From RHLJ01 sp965601955 (GTDB lineage: Bacteria; Bacteroidota; Rhodothermia; Balneolales; Balneolaceae): 64,000 nucleotides of DNA. This document shows, one piece after another, positions 1 through 8,152 of the stretch. The stretch covers positions 3,162,001-3,226,000 of the forward strand of contig OZ271855.1 of assembly GCA_965601955.1 (NCBI GenBank), written 5' to 3'. The translations under genes were made by a program, and so were the position numbers. Position 1 is the first letter of the stretch. Each line of letters begins with the position of its first letter. The notes beneath the pieces were generated by a model that was given only the letters and a program-made list of their open reading frames with translations, was not told the origin of the DNA and ran no database searches.

Positions 1-1623
1 ATACAATAAGTGAAGAACAGCATGTTCAGCTCCTCCTACATATAGATCAACCGGCATCCAGTATTTCTCAAAGTCAGGGTCTACTGGACCACCATCCCAA
101 TCCGGAGAGATATAACGCAAATAATACCAGCATGAACCTGCCCATTGTGGCATCGTATTCGTTTCCCTCATTGCAGATTCCCCAGTTTCCGGATCTGTCG
201 TCTCAACCCAATCCTTTGCATTAGCAAGTGGTGGTTCCCCATCACCGGTAGGCTGATACTTATCTACCTGGGGTAATTCCAGGGGTAGTGCAGCTTCTGA
301 AATAGCTTTAGCTTCCCCATTTACATGTATAATCGGAAATGGTTCTCCCCAATATCGCTGACGGCTAAACAGCCAATCTCTTAGCTTATAATTAACGGCC
401 TTTTGTCCTGCTCCATTTTCCTCAAGCCAGTCTATAATTTTGGCTTTTGCTTCTTTAATCTCCAGACCATTCAGAAAATCGCTGTTAATTGCCACTCCCT
501 GACCAGTGTATGCCTTTCCGTTAAAGCCCTCTTCTGGCTGAACAGTACGGATAATTGGTAAATCAAATTTTTCAGCAAATTCCCAGTCTCTTTCGTCCTG
601 GCCTGGTACCGCCATTATGGCTCCAGTTCCATAGCTCACAAGTACATAGTCAGCAATCCAAATTGGGATTTTCTTTCCATTTGCAGGATTTATAGCATAT
701 GAACCGGTAAATACGCCTGTCTTCTCTTTAGAAAGTTCTTGTCGATCGAGGTCACTTTTAAGAGCTGCCTGCTTCTGATATTCTTCTACTACTTCTTGTT
801 GCTCTGGGGTAGTAATCTCAGAAACCAAATGATGTTCAGGAGAAAGAACCATATAAGTAGCTCCAAAAATAGTGTCAGGTCGGGTGGTGTACACTCTAAG
901 TGTTGAATCATACCCGTCGATAGCAAAATCAATTTCTGCACCAATCGACTTACCAATCCAATTTCTCTGCATATCCTTAAGAGATTCAGGCCAATCTAAT
1001 TCTTCCAATCCCTCTAATAATCGCTCGGCATATGCAGTAATTTTAAGCACCCATTGACGCATCGGCTTCCTGATTACCGGATAGCCGCCTACTTCACTCT
1101 TTCCATCAATTACTTCTTCATTGGCCAACACTGTTCCTAGTTCCGGACACCAATTCACAGCGACTTCATCTTCATAGGCCAGGCCCATTTCAAAAAGCTT
1201 TAAAAAGATCCACTGAGTCCACTTAAAGTAATTAGGATCCGTTGTATTGACTTCTCGATCCCAATCGTAGCTAAAGCCTATAGCCTGTAGCTGTTCTCTA
1301 AATCGATTGATGTTTTTCTCTGTTGTAATCTTTGGATGAGTACCTGTTTTTACAGCGTATTGCTCAGCTGGTAATCCAAAAGCATCCCAGCCAATTGGAT
1401 GAAGCACGTTAAAACCTTTCATTCTCTTGTATCGGGCAATGATATCAGTAGCTGTATACCCCTCAGGATGGCCAACGTGTAATCCTGCTCCACTGGGATA
1501 AGGAAACATATCCAGTACGTAATACTTAGGTTTAGAAGTATCAGTTGGCGTTATAAACGTCTTATTTTTTAACCAGTATTGCTGCCACTTGGTCTCTATT
1601 TCTGCTGGATTGTAAGGATACAT
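1..1623 (-). CDS. leuS: Leucyl-tRNA synthetase, N-terminal part (cut by window edge)
   Basis: This is the first 541 codons of a class Ia aminoacyl-tRNA synthetase that charges tRNA-Leu with leucine. The minus-strand reading starts MYPYNPAEIE at 1623 and runs open to the left edge. The HIGH-type ATP motif is visible as HVGHPEGYTA, in the context DMFPYPSGAGLHVGHPEG. Further on are WDAFGLPAEQYA, the editing-domain stretch TTRPDTIFGATY, YGTGAIMAVPGQDERDWEFA and the zinc-region phrase YWGEPFPIIH, all standard for bacterial LeuS. The C-terminal KMSKS loop and anticodon-binding domain lie outside the window. The gene is divergent from the exported-protein module that begins at 1705, so the gap of about 80 nt must hold both promoters. 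Confidence 0.97.
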   Translation of the reverse strand, partial: MYPYNPAEIETKWQQYWLKNKTFITPTDTSKPKYYVLDMFPYPSGAGLHVGHPEGYTATDIIARYKRMKGFNVLHPIGWDAFGLPAEQYAVKTGTHPKITTEKNINRFREQLQAIGFSYDWDREVNTTDPNYFKWTQWIFLKLFEMGLAYEDEVAVNWCPELGTVLANEEVIDGKSEVGGYPVIRKPMRQWVLKITAYAERLLEGLEELDWPESLKDMQRNWIGKSIGAEIDFAIDGYDSTLRVYTTRPDTIFGATYMVLSPEHHLVSEITTPEQQEVVEEYQKQAALKSDLDRQELSKEKTGVFTGSYAINPANGKKIPIWIADYVLVSYGTGAIMAVPGQDERDWEFAEKFDLPIIRTVQPEEGFNGKAYTGQGVAINSDFLNGLEIKEAKAKIIDWLEENGAGQKAVNYKLRDWLFSRQRYWGEPFPIIHVNGEAKAISEAALPLELPQVDKYQPTGDGEPPLANAKDWVETTDPETGESAMRETNTMPQWAGSCWYYLRYISPDWDGGPVDPDFEKYWMPVDLYVGGAEHAVLHLLY

Positions 1624-1704
1624 TTACCTTTTATATAGTTGTTTTATATTATTGGCGTGTTTAATCTTTTAATGTACTTTCAGCCAATTTCTCTATTCAA
1701 AAGA

Positions 1705-2724
1705 ATGCCAAAGATAAGCCTATTTATATTCTTTTTTCTTGGTTTTATACAGCCTGTCAATGCTCAAGAAACTCCTAATAAAGCAGATTCTATTGAGTAC
1801 GGATACATTGAGTTTGATATGAACGTAGATTCTGCACTGATGATCCTTAACAATCAGTTCGATAACATGCTCTGGGTGAAAAACAACGAATTTATAAGGG
1901 TAAAAGCAGGACTTACTTCGATTAAGCTTTCTGTAATCCATGACTTTCTCTTTGAAGAGCAGTTTGATTTAAAACAAAATTCTAAATATACGATTTCGCA
2001 TGATTTTCGGACTACGCCAATTTCAAAAGAAGTTTTAAATGAAAATTATGCCGCGAGAAAAATATTGGGATACAACCTACTGGTAATTACAGATGCCACC
2101 ACAGAAATTACATTGAATAATGAAACCCCTGGAATTGAATATCTCTTTGCTAATGGCGAAGTGGGAAAGAATATTATCGAATTAAAGCAAGCTTCGACAT
2201 TTAACAGCGCTTTTTATACAAGTACCTATGAGTTTGAAAATTCTGATCGCAGATTCCAGATCGTTGAAAAGTATATTAGCCCCAAGAAAAGCAGGGCCAG
2301 ACAGCTTGCACTTGTTCCGGGATTAAGCCAGACCTACAAGTATGAACCGATTAAGGCCCTGGCTATTCAAATAGGATTTGCTTCTACACTTGTAGCTACC
2401 TCTACATTTGAACTTAGATATAGAAAGAATAAACGAGACTTTGACGACCTGCTTGAAAGATATAATGAATCTGTTAGCCCAATCTCAGCTACTGCACTTG
2501 GAAATGAATTAGAGAAAACACATGATCGTTTAGAGACAGATGCAAGGATTAGAAATATTTCTCTGATTAGCCTCATTTCTATTTATGCTTACAATCTATT
2601 TGATGCCTTTTTTAATGAACCCAAAATAGGCTACAGGTCAGAGAAACCTGTCGAGTTTTTTATTAATAGCGATAGTTATACTTCCCTAAACGGTGGGGTA
2701 AAAATTAATTTATCAGGCCGATGA
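1705..2724 (+). CDS. Exported PEGA-like protein with C-terminal membrane segments, copy 1
   Basis: The function is not recognised. The chosen start, ATG 1705, gives a clean signal peptide (MPKISLFIFFFLGFIQPVNAQ); an in-frame start at 1639 would add 22 residues ahead of it. After the signal comes a PEGA-like beta region of about 180 residues (phrases such as IEFDMNVDSALMIL and IRVKAGLTSIKL). Next is an ALVPGLSQTYKYEPIKALA motif typical of exported Bacteroidota proteins with paired membrane helices (DUF5683-like), then two hydrophobic segments and a short C-terminal tail. It overlaps the next gene by ATGA, so the two are translationally coupled. It is a paralogue of the gene at 3400, which sits in the same arrangement. 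Probable location is the cell envelope (inference). Confidence 0.8.
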   Translation: MPKISLFIFFFLGFIQPVNAQETPNKADSIEYGYIEFDMNVDSALMILNNQFDNMLWVKNNEFIRVKAGLTSIKLSVIHDFLFEEQFDLKQNSKYTISHDFRTTPISKEVLNENYAARKILGYNLLVITDATTEITLNNETPGIEYLFANGEVGKNIIELKQASTFNSAFYTSTYEFENSDRRFQIVEKYISPKKSRARQLALVPGLSQTYKYEPIKALAIQIGFASTLVATSTFELRYRKNKRDFDDLLERYNESVSPISATALGNELEKTHDRLETDARIRNISLISLISIYAYNLFDAFFNEPKIGYRSEKPVEFFINSDSYTSLNGGVKINLSGR

Positions 2725-3389
2725 AATACATTACGCTTTTACTGTACCTGACCCTATTTGCTGCCTGCTTAACTGCCCCTGAGCTTGATAGAAGCAACCA
2801 ATTCGACGCTGATGCGGGAATACCATACGTCTATAATTTCCAACATTCGCTCAATTCGAATGGAATAACCTTTGGTTGGATAGATGGCTCGAATGATAAT
2901 AACGCGTTTATCCTTATTCAAAAAATGTACGATAACGATAGCTCCACACCCGATAGCCTTATTGTAATTTCTGAATTAGAACCAGATGATGTTCTATTCC
3001 AGGACATTTCAAAAAATGTTGGGTACCCATACACTTCAATTATACAATCAGTTATTTATGATAATAGGAGCTTGATAAGGGATGTTAGAGGTGATACCAT
3101 ATCCATAGATTTTGGAATACTTAGCAACGGGTTCATTCGAAATGAAGGAGATTCTCTGCGCTTTTCTTGGAGAAACAGAACTGTGCCCTTTTATGTGAAT
3201 AATGTATTGGTTGAAAAGAGAATTGGTTCTGAATGGGTGGTGGTTGATGAGCTTGCAACCAATGCCCAGCTATACAGGTTTCCAACAAGTGATTTGACCG
3301 GAAACGATGAATTCAGAATCAGCTCTACTATTATAAACTTTAATGGTAATTTGAGCAGAACATCAAGCTTAGATTTTTTCGTCGATTAA
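2721..3389 (+). CDS. Fibronectin-III-like lipoprotein, copy 1
   Basis: A protein of 222 residues with an SPII signal: MKYITLLLYLTLFAAC puts the lipidated Cys at residue 16. The mature part starts TAPELDRSNQFDADAGIP and holds about two beta-sandwich repeats resembling Fn3 domains (for example NGITFGWIDGSNDNNAFILI and DSLRFSWRNRTVPFYVNNV). No catalytic motif is seen. The start ATG overlaps the upstream stop (ATGA), so it is probably made in stoichiometric coupling with the PEGA-like protein. Its paralogue at 4377 has the same TAPE(L/F)(D/E)R segment after the lipobox but one repeat more. A surface-anchored adhesive or assembly role is inference only. Confidence 0.8.
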   Translation: MKYITLLLYLTLFAACLTAPELDRSNQFDADAGIPYVYNFQHSLNSNGITFGWIDGSNDNNAFILIQKMYDNDSSTPDSLIVISELEPDDVLFQDISKNVGYPYTSIIQSVIYDNRSLIRDVRGDTISIDFGILSNGFIRNEGDSLRFSWRNRTVPFYVNNVLVEKRIGSEWVVVDELATNAQLYRFPTSDLTGNDEFRISSTIINFNGNLSRTSSLDFFVD

Positions 3390-3399
3390 TTATCTGACA

Positions 3400-4380
3400 A
3401 TGAAATATCTGGTTAGTCTGCTATTCATACTTTTGGTTTCTTCCGAAGTAAAAGCACAAGAGAGCCTGGCAACCGGGTTCCTAAAACTTGAGTTCAATGC
3501 AGATTCTGCCCTGATAGTAGTAGACTATGATTTCACCAAAACCACATTCATAGCCAATGGTACAATTCTAGAATTAGAAGCAGGCTTACGTACTATTGAA
3601 CTTAACCTTCCCCTTCGTCCAAAAATTACAGAGCAGATTTTTGTATTCGAGAATAGATCAAGAACTTTAAGAATAGTTTTTTCAGATGATTCTCTTAGTA
3701 TTGAATCTGTAAAAGGAAATTATGCTTCCAAAGAATACTTCGGGCTAAATACGTTCGTGATGACAGATGAGGATTCCGAAATATATTATGAAGGCGAATT
3801 GTTAGGAAAAGGTTTTGCGGCCATTGACTTACCAGAAGGAAGTGGCTGGATAGAAATAGAGAATCCCGTTTTCGGAAAGGAAAGTGTAAGAGTAAATGGA
3901 TTGCCTTTTTTGGAAGTCTATGAACATTATAAACGGCCAAACAGACAGCTGAGCAATGCTTTATCAGTGGTACCTGGTGTTAGTCAGTTTTACAAAAAGG
4001 ACCTCATTAAAAGTGCTCTTTTTGCTGGTACTTTTTACCCCGTGTTTACAATATGGATAGATACGCATCTTAAGTACAATTCAGGACTGGACGATCTTGA
4101 CCAATTAATCAAACTTTATGGAAATGCAGGTCTTGAAAGAGATGCAAATGCCTTGGGAGATCAAATTGATTTAAAATTTCAGGAACTCGATGATCTGGAG
4201 AAAAAAAGAGCTCGTTTTGCTCTCTATACGGGCCTGATTTATGGTATTAATATTGTTGATGCAGTATTTATGAGGCCAAAAGGAGGCTTCAGAGAAAAAA
4301 AGAATCTGGATTTCTATCTCGATTCAGATGAATTGCCGGAAGGCTATTACCCTAATTTAACTATGAAGGTGAAATTCTGA
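3400..4380 (+). CDS. Exported PEGA-like protein with C-terminal membrane segments, copy 2
   Basis: A protein of 326 residues beginning with a signal peptide (MKYLVSLLFILLVSSEVKAQ). It is paralogous to the product of 1705: both have a FNADSALI/MNVDSALM phrase, an NYAS(K)/NYAAR segment near residue 115, a RQL...VVPGVSQFYKKDLIK motif followed by membrane helices, and an ending with ...FREKKNLDFYLDSD versus ...YRSEKPVEFFINSD. Only 10 nt separate it from the preceding lipoprotein gene, so all four genes are probably one transcript. Function unknown. The pair-wise duplication suggests each exported protein works with its own Fn3-like lipoprotein partner (inference). Confidence 0.8.
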   Translation: MKYLVSLLFILLVSSEVKAQESLATGFLKLEFNADSALIVVDYDFTKTTFIANGTILELEAGLRTIELNLPLRPKITEQIFVFENRSRTLRIVFSDDSLSIESVKGNYASKEYFGLNTFVMTDEDSEIYYEGELLGKGFAAIDLPEGSGWIEIENPVFGKESVRVNGLPFLEVYEHYKRPNRQLSNALSVVPGVSQFYKKDLIKSALFAGTFYPVFTIWIDTHLKYNSGLDDLDQLIKLYGNAGLERDANALGDQIDLKFQELDDLEKKRARFALYTGLIYGINIVDAVFMRPKGGFREKKNLDFYLDSDELPEGYYPNLTMKVKF

Positions 4381-5312
4381 TACAAGCTAGATTATACATA
4401 CTCCTCATTCTACTTCTTTCTGTGTGCAGTACAGCTCCTGAATTTGAGAGAACAAATTGGAATGATCCTGATGCTCCAAACTTTGTCCCAAACAGACCTA
4501 CCAATCTTGCCCATGTGGTTAATGAAAATGGATCCGTTTCTTTAATCTGGCTAGACAATACCTCCTTTGAAACAGGATATAGAGTCTATAAGAGCACAAA
4601 TGGAGAACCACTTCAATTTTTCACCAATCTTGAACCAAATACAACTGTATTTACCGATACCACTAAAGAGCTGGGCATTCCCACACAATACGGTGTAACA
4701 GCTTTTAGAGATAGTGCTGAGTCTTTTAGAGCCTCAAGAACTATCGCAGATTTTGGAACAATATCGAATTTAGAAATCAGCCTAAACATCCCTGAGAATG
4801 AAATTTCTTTAACCTGGATTGAATTTGTTGATTTTGCGCATGGTTACAATATCAAAAGAAAGTCGGATATCACTAACACGGAAGTAAAAGTAACAGAAGT
4901 AGAGTTCCCAGGCGTATTACCGAGGAATAACTCAGTAGATGTTCCGAGACCAACGGACGGTTTTGTTCAAACATACACCGTATCTCCCTTTTTAGTCTCA
5001 GGAACTGATACGGTAGAATTTTCCTCCTTAAGCCGAGGTAGAAATTCAGGAGGGCCTTCTAATGTGACTCAATCCTTTATTACCAGTGACTCCTTAAGGA
5101 TCGAGTGGGAAGACAACTCTAGTCTTGAAGAAGGTTTCGAGCTAAGTGTAACTATTAGAGGTGTTAATTATTTGATTAATTTACCTCCGAATACAACCTC
5201 CTATACTTTCACTAATAGTTTTACTGGTCCGGGTTCAGTTATTAGCAGAGTTGTGGGGTTTGCATCTGGCGTCAGAAGTCCCAGCTCGGCATCTGCAGCA
5301 CTTGTTTTTTAA
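4377..5312 (+). CDS. Fibronectin-III-like lipoprotein, copy 2 (probable CTG start)
   Basis: The frame continues upstream of the first conventional start, GTG 4422. The upstream codons encode a hydrophobic stretch ending LLLSVC then STAPEFER, which aligns with the lipobox and TAPELDR of copy 1. No ATG, GTG or TTG lies between the frame's upstream limit and the lipobox. The codon in the position equivalent to copy 1's overlapping ATG is CTG 4377, which overlaps the TGA of the preceding gene in the same way (CTGA instead of ATGA). The mature part holds three Fn3-like repeats (SVSLIWLDNTSFETGYRVYK, EISLTWIEFVDFAHGYNIKR, SLRIEWEDNSSLEEGFELSV). If translation instead began at GTG 4422, the protein would lose its signal and lipobox Cys. 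An ATT at 4374 is the other candidate start. Confidence 0.7.
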   Translation: MIQARLYILLILLLSVCSTAPEFERTNWNDPDAPNFVPNRPTNLAHVVNENGSVSLIWLDNTSFETGYRVYKSTNGEPLQFFTNLEPNTTVFTDTTKELGIPTQYGVTAFRDSAESFRASRTIADFGTISNLEISLNIPENEISLTWIEFVDFAHGYNIKRKSDITNTEVKVTEVEFPGVLPRNNSVDVPRPTDGFVQTYTVSPFLVSGTDTVEFSSLSRGRNSGGPSNVTQSFITSDSLRIEWEDNSSLEEGFELSVTIRGVNYLINLPPNTTSYTFTNSFTGPGSVISRVVGFASGVRSPSSASAALVF

Positions 5313-5337
5313 TGAGTCACGACTTGTAACTATTTGA

Positions 5338-6375
5338 TTAAAGAATTGCGATCCCATCCGGTTCCCACCACAAATCCGGAGTCTGAGCCTGGCTTAAGAA
5401 TTCTGTTTTTACTCCCTCAATGCGCTCTCCTGCTGTATATACCGTCTGAACTGCTCCTCCAAATTGTTCCTTTAGCTTCATCAGCTTTGATTCATTCCCT
5501 TGTACCCAATGCAGGGTAAAATCTAATTCCGGAAAGTCTTCACTTTCTTGGATTAAAAAATCATCTAGCCATGCCTGAGGACGATCAATGGCTTTGTTAT
5601 AAGCAAATTGATAGGCAAGAGCTTCATCTGGCTTTTTGAGCTGAGGGTTTTTAAGCCAGAAAGATTCGATATAATCCTGGAAATGGCATTTTAGCTGATT
5701 AAAACGAATAGGGCTTACAACTACAGCTACCGATCGGCAGCCCTGGCCTCCATACCTAAATATAGCTTCCACTAAATCGGTAATAGTCTCTGGCTCCTCA
5801 TTCGTGATATAAGCCATAGAAAACTTAGCCGTCCGGATTACAAACTCGGTTTCATTGGTTGTGGCATTCAATCGTGACAACTCTTTCTTAACTGGATCAA
5901 CCGATGTTTGGGAGCCAGCAAATAGGACCTTATTTGATTTTATATCCGCAAAACCTTCCATCCTTGTAGAATAAGTAACCTTCGAATCTGAGACATTTGA
6001 CATTAACTCTTCAAGGAAGGTTGGCAGTAAATGAGGGTCCTTTCGGGAAAGCTTGCCATAACACTCTGCACCTGAAAGAATAGTAGCCAAAGCATCCTGG
6101 AAACCTACTAGAGGAAGGTTCCCGGCATGTAAGCAGAGTACCTTTTTACCTATTGAGTTTTTCTCCTCACTTAAACCAACTCTTCTTGCCCATTCTTCAA
6201 CCTGGCCTGCATCAATTTTTTGTTTGAGAGCCCTGATTTGAAATTTAATATCCTCAAAGCTGAAGAGTTTTTCATCTACGGTTTGTTCGATCGCTCTTTT
6301 TAAAGAGATATTATCCGGCTGCAGCCATTTCCTTGCTGCTTTCGATACCTGTGTTATATGTTGATTTATATTCAT
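5338..6375 (-). CDS. LuxC-like acyl-CoA/acyl-protein reductase
   Basis: A 345-residue member of the acyl-CoA reductase (LuxC) family, an aldehyde-dehydrogenase-fold enzyme that reduces an activated fatty acyl group to the aldehyde with NADPH. The nucleotide-binding half includes LCLHAGNLPLVGFQDALATI (near 80-100). The family's nucleophile context is seen as YGGQGCRSVAVV with Cys213. It is shorter than Vibrio LuxC but about the size of Bacteroidota homologues. It lies downstream of the LuxE-like gene on the same strand, separated by an 89-nt gap filled by an inverted-repeat element. No luciferase (luxAB) or LuxD is in the window, so the aldehyde must serve something other than light. Substrate chain length is unknown. 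Confidence 0.85.
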   Translation of the reverse strand: MNINQHITQVSKAARKWLQPDNISLKRAIEQTVDEKLFSFEDIKFQIRALKQKIDAGQVEEWARRVGLSEEKNSIGKKVLCLHAGNLPLVGFQDALATILSGAECYGKLSRKDPHLLPTFLEELMSNVSDSKVTYSTRMEGFADIKSNKVLFAGSQTSVDPVKKELSRLNATTNETEFVIRTAKFSMAYITNEEPETITDLVEAIFRYGGQGCRSVAVVVSPIRFNQLKCHFQDYIESFWLKNPQLKKPDEALAYQFAYNKAIDRPQAWLDDFLIQESEDFPELDFTLHWVQGNESKLMKLKEQFGGAVQTVYTAGERIEGVKTEFLSQAQTPDLWWEPDGIAIL

Positions 6376-6382
6376 CTTTTAC

Positions 6383-6454
6383 GTCATCCTGAGAATACTT
6401 CAGAAGGATCTAACAGAAATCCGTTTAGATTCTTTGCTTTTGCTCAGAATGACA
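6383..6454. repeat. Dispersed intergenic inverted-repeat element, type 1
   Basis: The element starts GTCATCCTGA and ends TCAGAATGAC, an inverted pair with one wobble mismatch. An inner pair GATCTAA/TTAGATT suggests a nested hairpin. It fills most of the gap between the LuxE-like and LuxC-like genes. Related ends are seen at 9448, 19295 and 26717. Confidence 0.7.
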
Positions 6455-6464
6455 ATGCTATTAA

Positions 6465-7445
6465 TTAATCTACATCTATCAAAAAATTACACCCTCGTAA
6501 ATTTTGAGGATTCCATCTTCCTAAAACCTGAAATTTCCCGTCTTCGTTTTGAATGCCTTTATCTCCTGTCAGTATAAATGAACAAGAGTAGATGTTTGCC
6601 AGGTCAATGATCCCTATCAACCCATCTTCCCCTTTAGGTACTTCTTCCATTGGATCTTGGGGGTTACGAATAGAAACACTCATCCAGGGAACGCATTCAA
6701 ACCATTCATTACCCTGACTATATGCCTGGCTAAGCAATTCAGTCATTCCATATTCAGAATGAACATTCTCATTTTGAATTCCAAAACCCTGAGCAAGTTG
6801 TGCATGAAGATCAGCCCTGGATGTTTCTCTTCGGAATGTTTTCATCCCACCGGTTTCAATAATGATTGAGTCTTGAGGAAGATTAGTGGCTCCCAATTCT
6901 AACAAATCCAGTAATCCAAAAGCAGCTCCAAATAGCATTACCCTCTTACCTGAATCCTGAATGTTTTGAACTCGTTCCTGATCTAATGGTTTATTCAGTT
7001 CCAAAAACCCACTCAATCCTGATTGATCCTTTATGATTAGTTCATTTAACATCCAAATCAGAGAAGAATCAGGGTTCGAGTTATATCCGGGGGTATAAGC
7101 AAGGATCACAAACTCCTCTAATGGATAGAAATGATTCATTCCTTCTAAAACGGACTGTCGATAAAGCTCCTCTTTTGCTACAAAATGCTGGCTCTTGTTC
7201 ATCCCAGATGTCCCCGAACTTTTGAAGACAAGTTCAGGTCTAAGCTCCCCATGTTCCAGGGTCATCAACTCTGTATCTTTAAATGCCTGAATGGGTAAAA
7301 GCGGAATGTCCTCAATGAAACCAATCTTATTTACCCCAAGAGTCTCACAGAATTTTCCATAAACCGGGTTACGCTCTTTTTGGAATTCGAAGATTTGAAA
7401 TGCTTTATCCTCAAATGTAAGACTAAGGTCGAATGGATTGATCAT
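6465..7445 (-). CDS. LuxE-like acyl-protein synthetase / acyl-adenylating ligase
   Basis: A 326-residue member of the LuxE/PaaK-type adenylate-forming family, which activates a fatty acid with ATP and holds it on the protein for transfer to LuxC. The ATP motif KSSGTSGMNKS is at about residues 75-85. HSEYGMTELLSQAYS matches the adenylation-fold YG-T-E motif, and TGDKG is near the end. The C-terminal phrase RGCNFLIDVD carries Cys319, at the place of the acyl-accepting Cys of LuxE. The start overlaps the stop of the beta-propeller gene (ATGA), tying it to the purD transcript. Together with the next gene it would form a fatty-acid reductase without luciferase. Confidence 0.85.
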   Translation of the reverse strand: MINPFDLSLTFEDKAFQIFEFQKERNPVYGKFCETLGVNKIGFIEDIPLLPIQAFKDTELMTLEHGELRPELVFKSSGTSGMNKSQHFVAKEELYRQSVLEGMNHFYPLEEFVILAYTPGYNSNPDSSLIWMLNELIIKDQSGLSGFLELNKPLDQERVQNIQDSGKRVMLFGAAFGLLDLLELGATNLPQDSIIIETGGMKTFRRETSRADLHAQLAQGFGIQNENVHSEYGMTELLSQAYSQGNEWFECVPWMSVSIRNPQDPMEEVPKGEDGLIGIIDLANIYSCSFILTGDKGIQNEDGKFQVLGRWNPQNLRGCNFLIDVD

Positions 7446-8152
7446 TCTAAGACCCGCCTCTGAATTTGGTCTCCAATTAGCAAAAACTGAATTTCTCCCA
7501 GCTTACTTGAAGCAATAACTTCCGGGGACTCCTCAATTAAAGGGAATACTTCCCCGATCAGTCCATTTTGGGAAATAAGATATACTTCTTTTTTTGCCTT
7601 ACTTACTAATTCAAGATTATCCCTGACCAGATTAATCTCTGAGATTTCGGGTATTGAACTCAATTCAAAGCTGTCTCTCCAATTCCCATTCTCATCATAT
7701 CTATGAATTGATTTAGAGGATTCGTCATACACGAATAGTTCTCCGAAACCATTCACTAAAACTTGAGTGGGCCGAAAACTACGCTGGTTTTGAGGATTCT
7801 TTATTGTTGATAAGTATTGGAATCGGCGATCGAAAATCTGTACCCTGTTATTTCGGTAATCAGAGATATAAATCTTCAATCCGTTTGTGGCATCAATATC
7901 GATAGGGGTATCGAATTGGTAATCACCTGAACCTAATCCTCCCACTGTCTCGAGAAGTTCACCTTCATGATCGAGTTTCAGTATGCGGTGTTTCCTTGAT
8001 TCCACAACAAAAAGATGGTCCTGAGTTGCATAGATGGAGGTTGGATTATCCAGTCCGGAATAAATGACTTCTAAGTCATTAGTACTCTCCTGAGCTCTTA
8101 GTGAAAAGCTGCTCATTAAAAAAATGATCCCTAAGAGCAGGTATTTTGTCAT
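7442..8152 (-). CDS. Exported NHL/6-bladed beta-propeller-like protein
   Basis: A protein of 236 residues with a signal peptide (MTKYLLLGIIFLMSSFSLRA). The mature part is a run of short beta-blade repeats: NPTSIYATQDHLFVVESRKH, DTPIDIDATNGLKIYISDYR and RPTQVLVNGFGELFVYDESS. These match the NHL or 6-bladed propeller style in which each blade ends with D/N-x-x-x-x-R-(I/V)-x-x-(F/Y/L). It is short for a full propeller, having perhaps four blades. Its ATG overlaps the purD stop and its stop overlaps the LuxE-like start, so purD, this gene and the LuxE-like gene are translationally coupled. The role is unknown; a periplasmic binding or scaffold function is inferred. Confidence 0.75.
   Translation of the reverse strand: MTKYLLLGIIFLMSSFSLRAQESTNDLEVIYSGLDNPTSIYATQDHLFVVESRKHRILKLDHEGELLETVGGLGSGDYQFDTPIDIDATNGLKIYISDYRNNRVQIFDRRFQYLSTIKNPQNQRSFRPTQVLVNGFGELFVYDESSKSIHRYDENGNWRDSFELSSIPEISEINLVRDNLELVSKAKKEVYLISQNGLIGEVFPLIEESPEVIASSKLGEIQFLLIGDQIQRRVLE

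Noticed and set aside
872..1057. Plus-strand open frame of 61 codons inside leuS
   Set aside because: It lies fully within the leuS coding region on the opposite strand and has no family features.
5338..7445. Bioluminescence (lux) operon
   Set aside because: Only LuxC- and LuxE-like genes are present; there is no luxA, luxB, luxD or luxG in the window.
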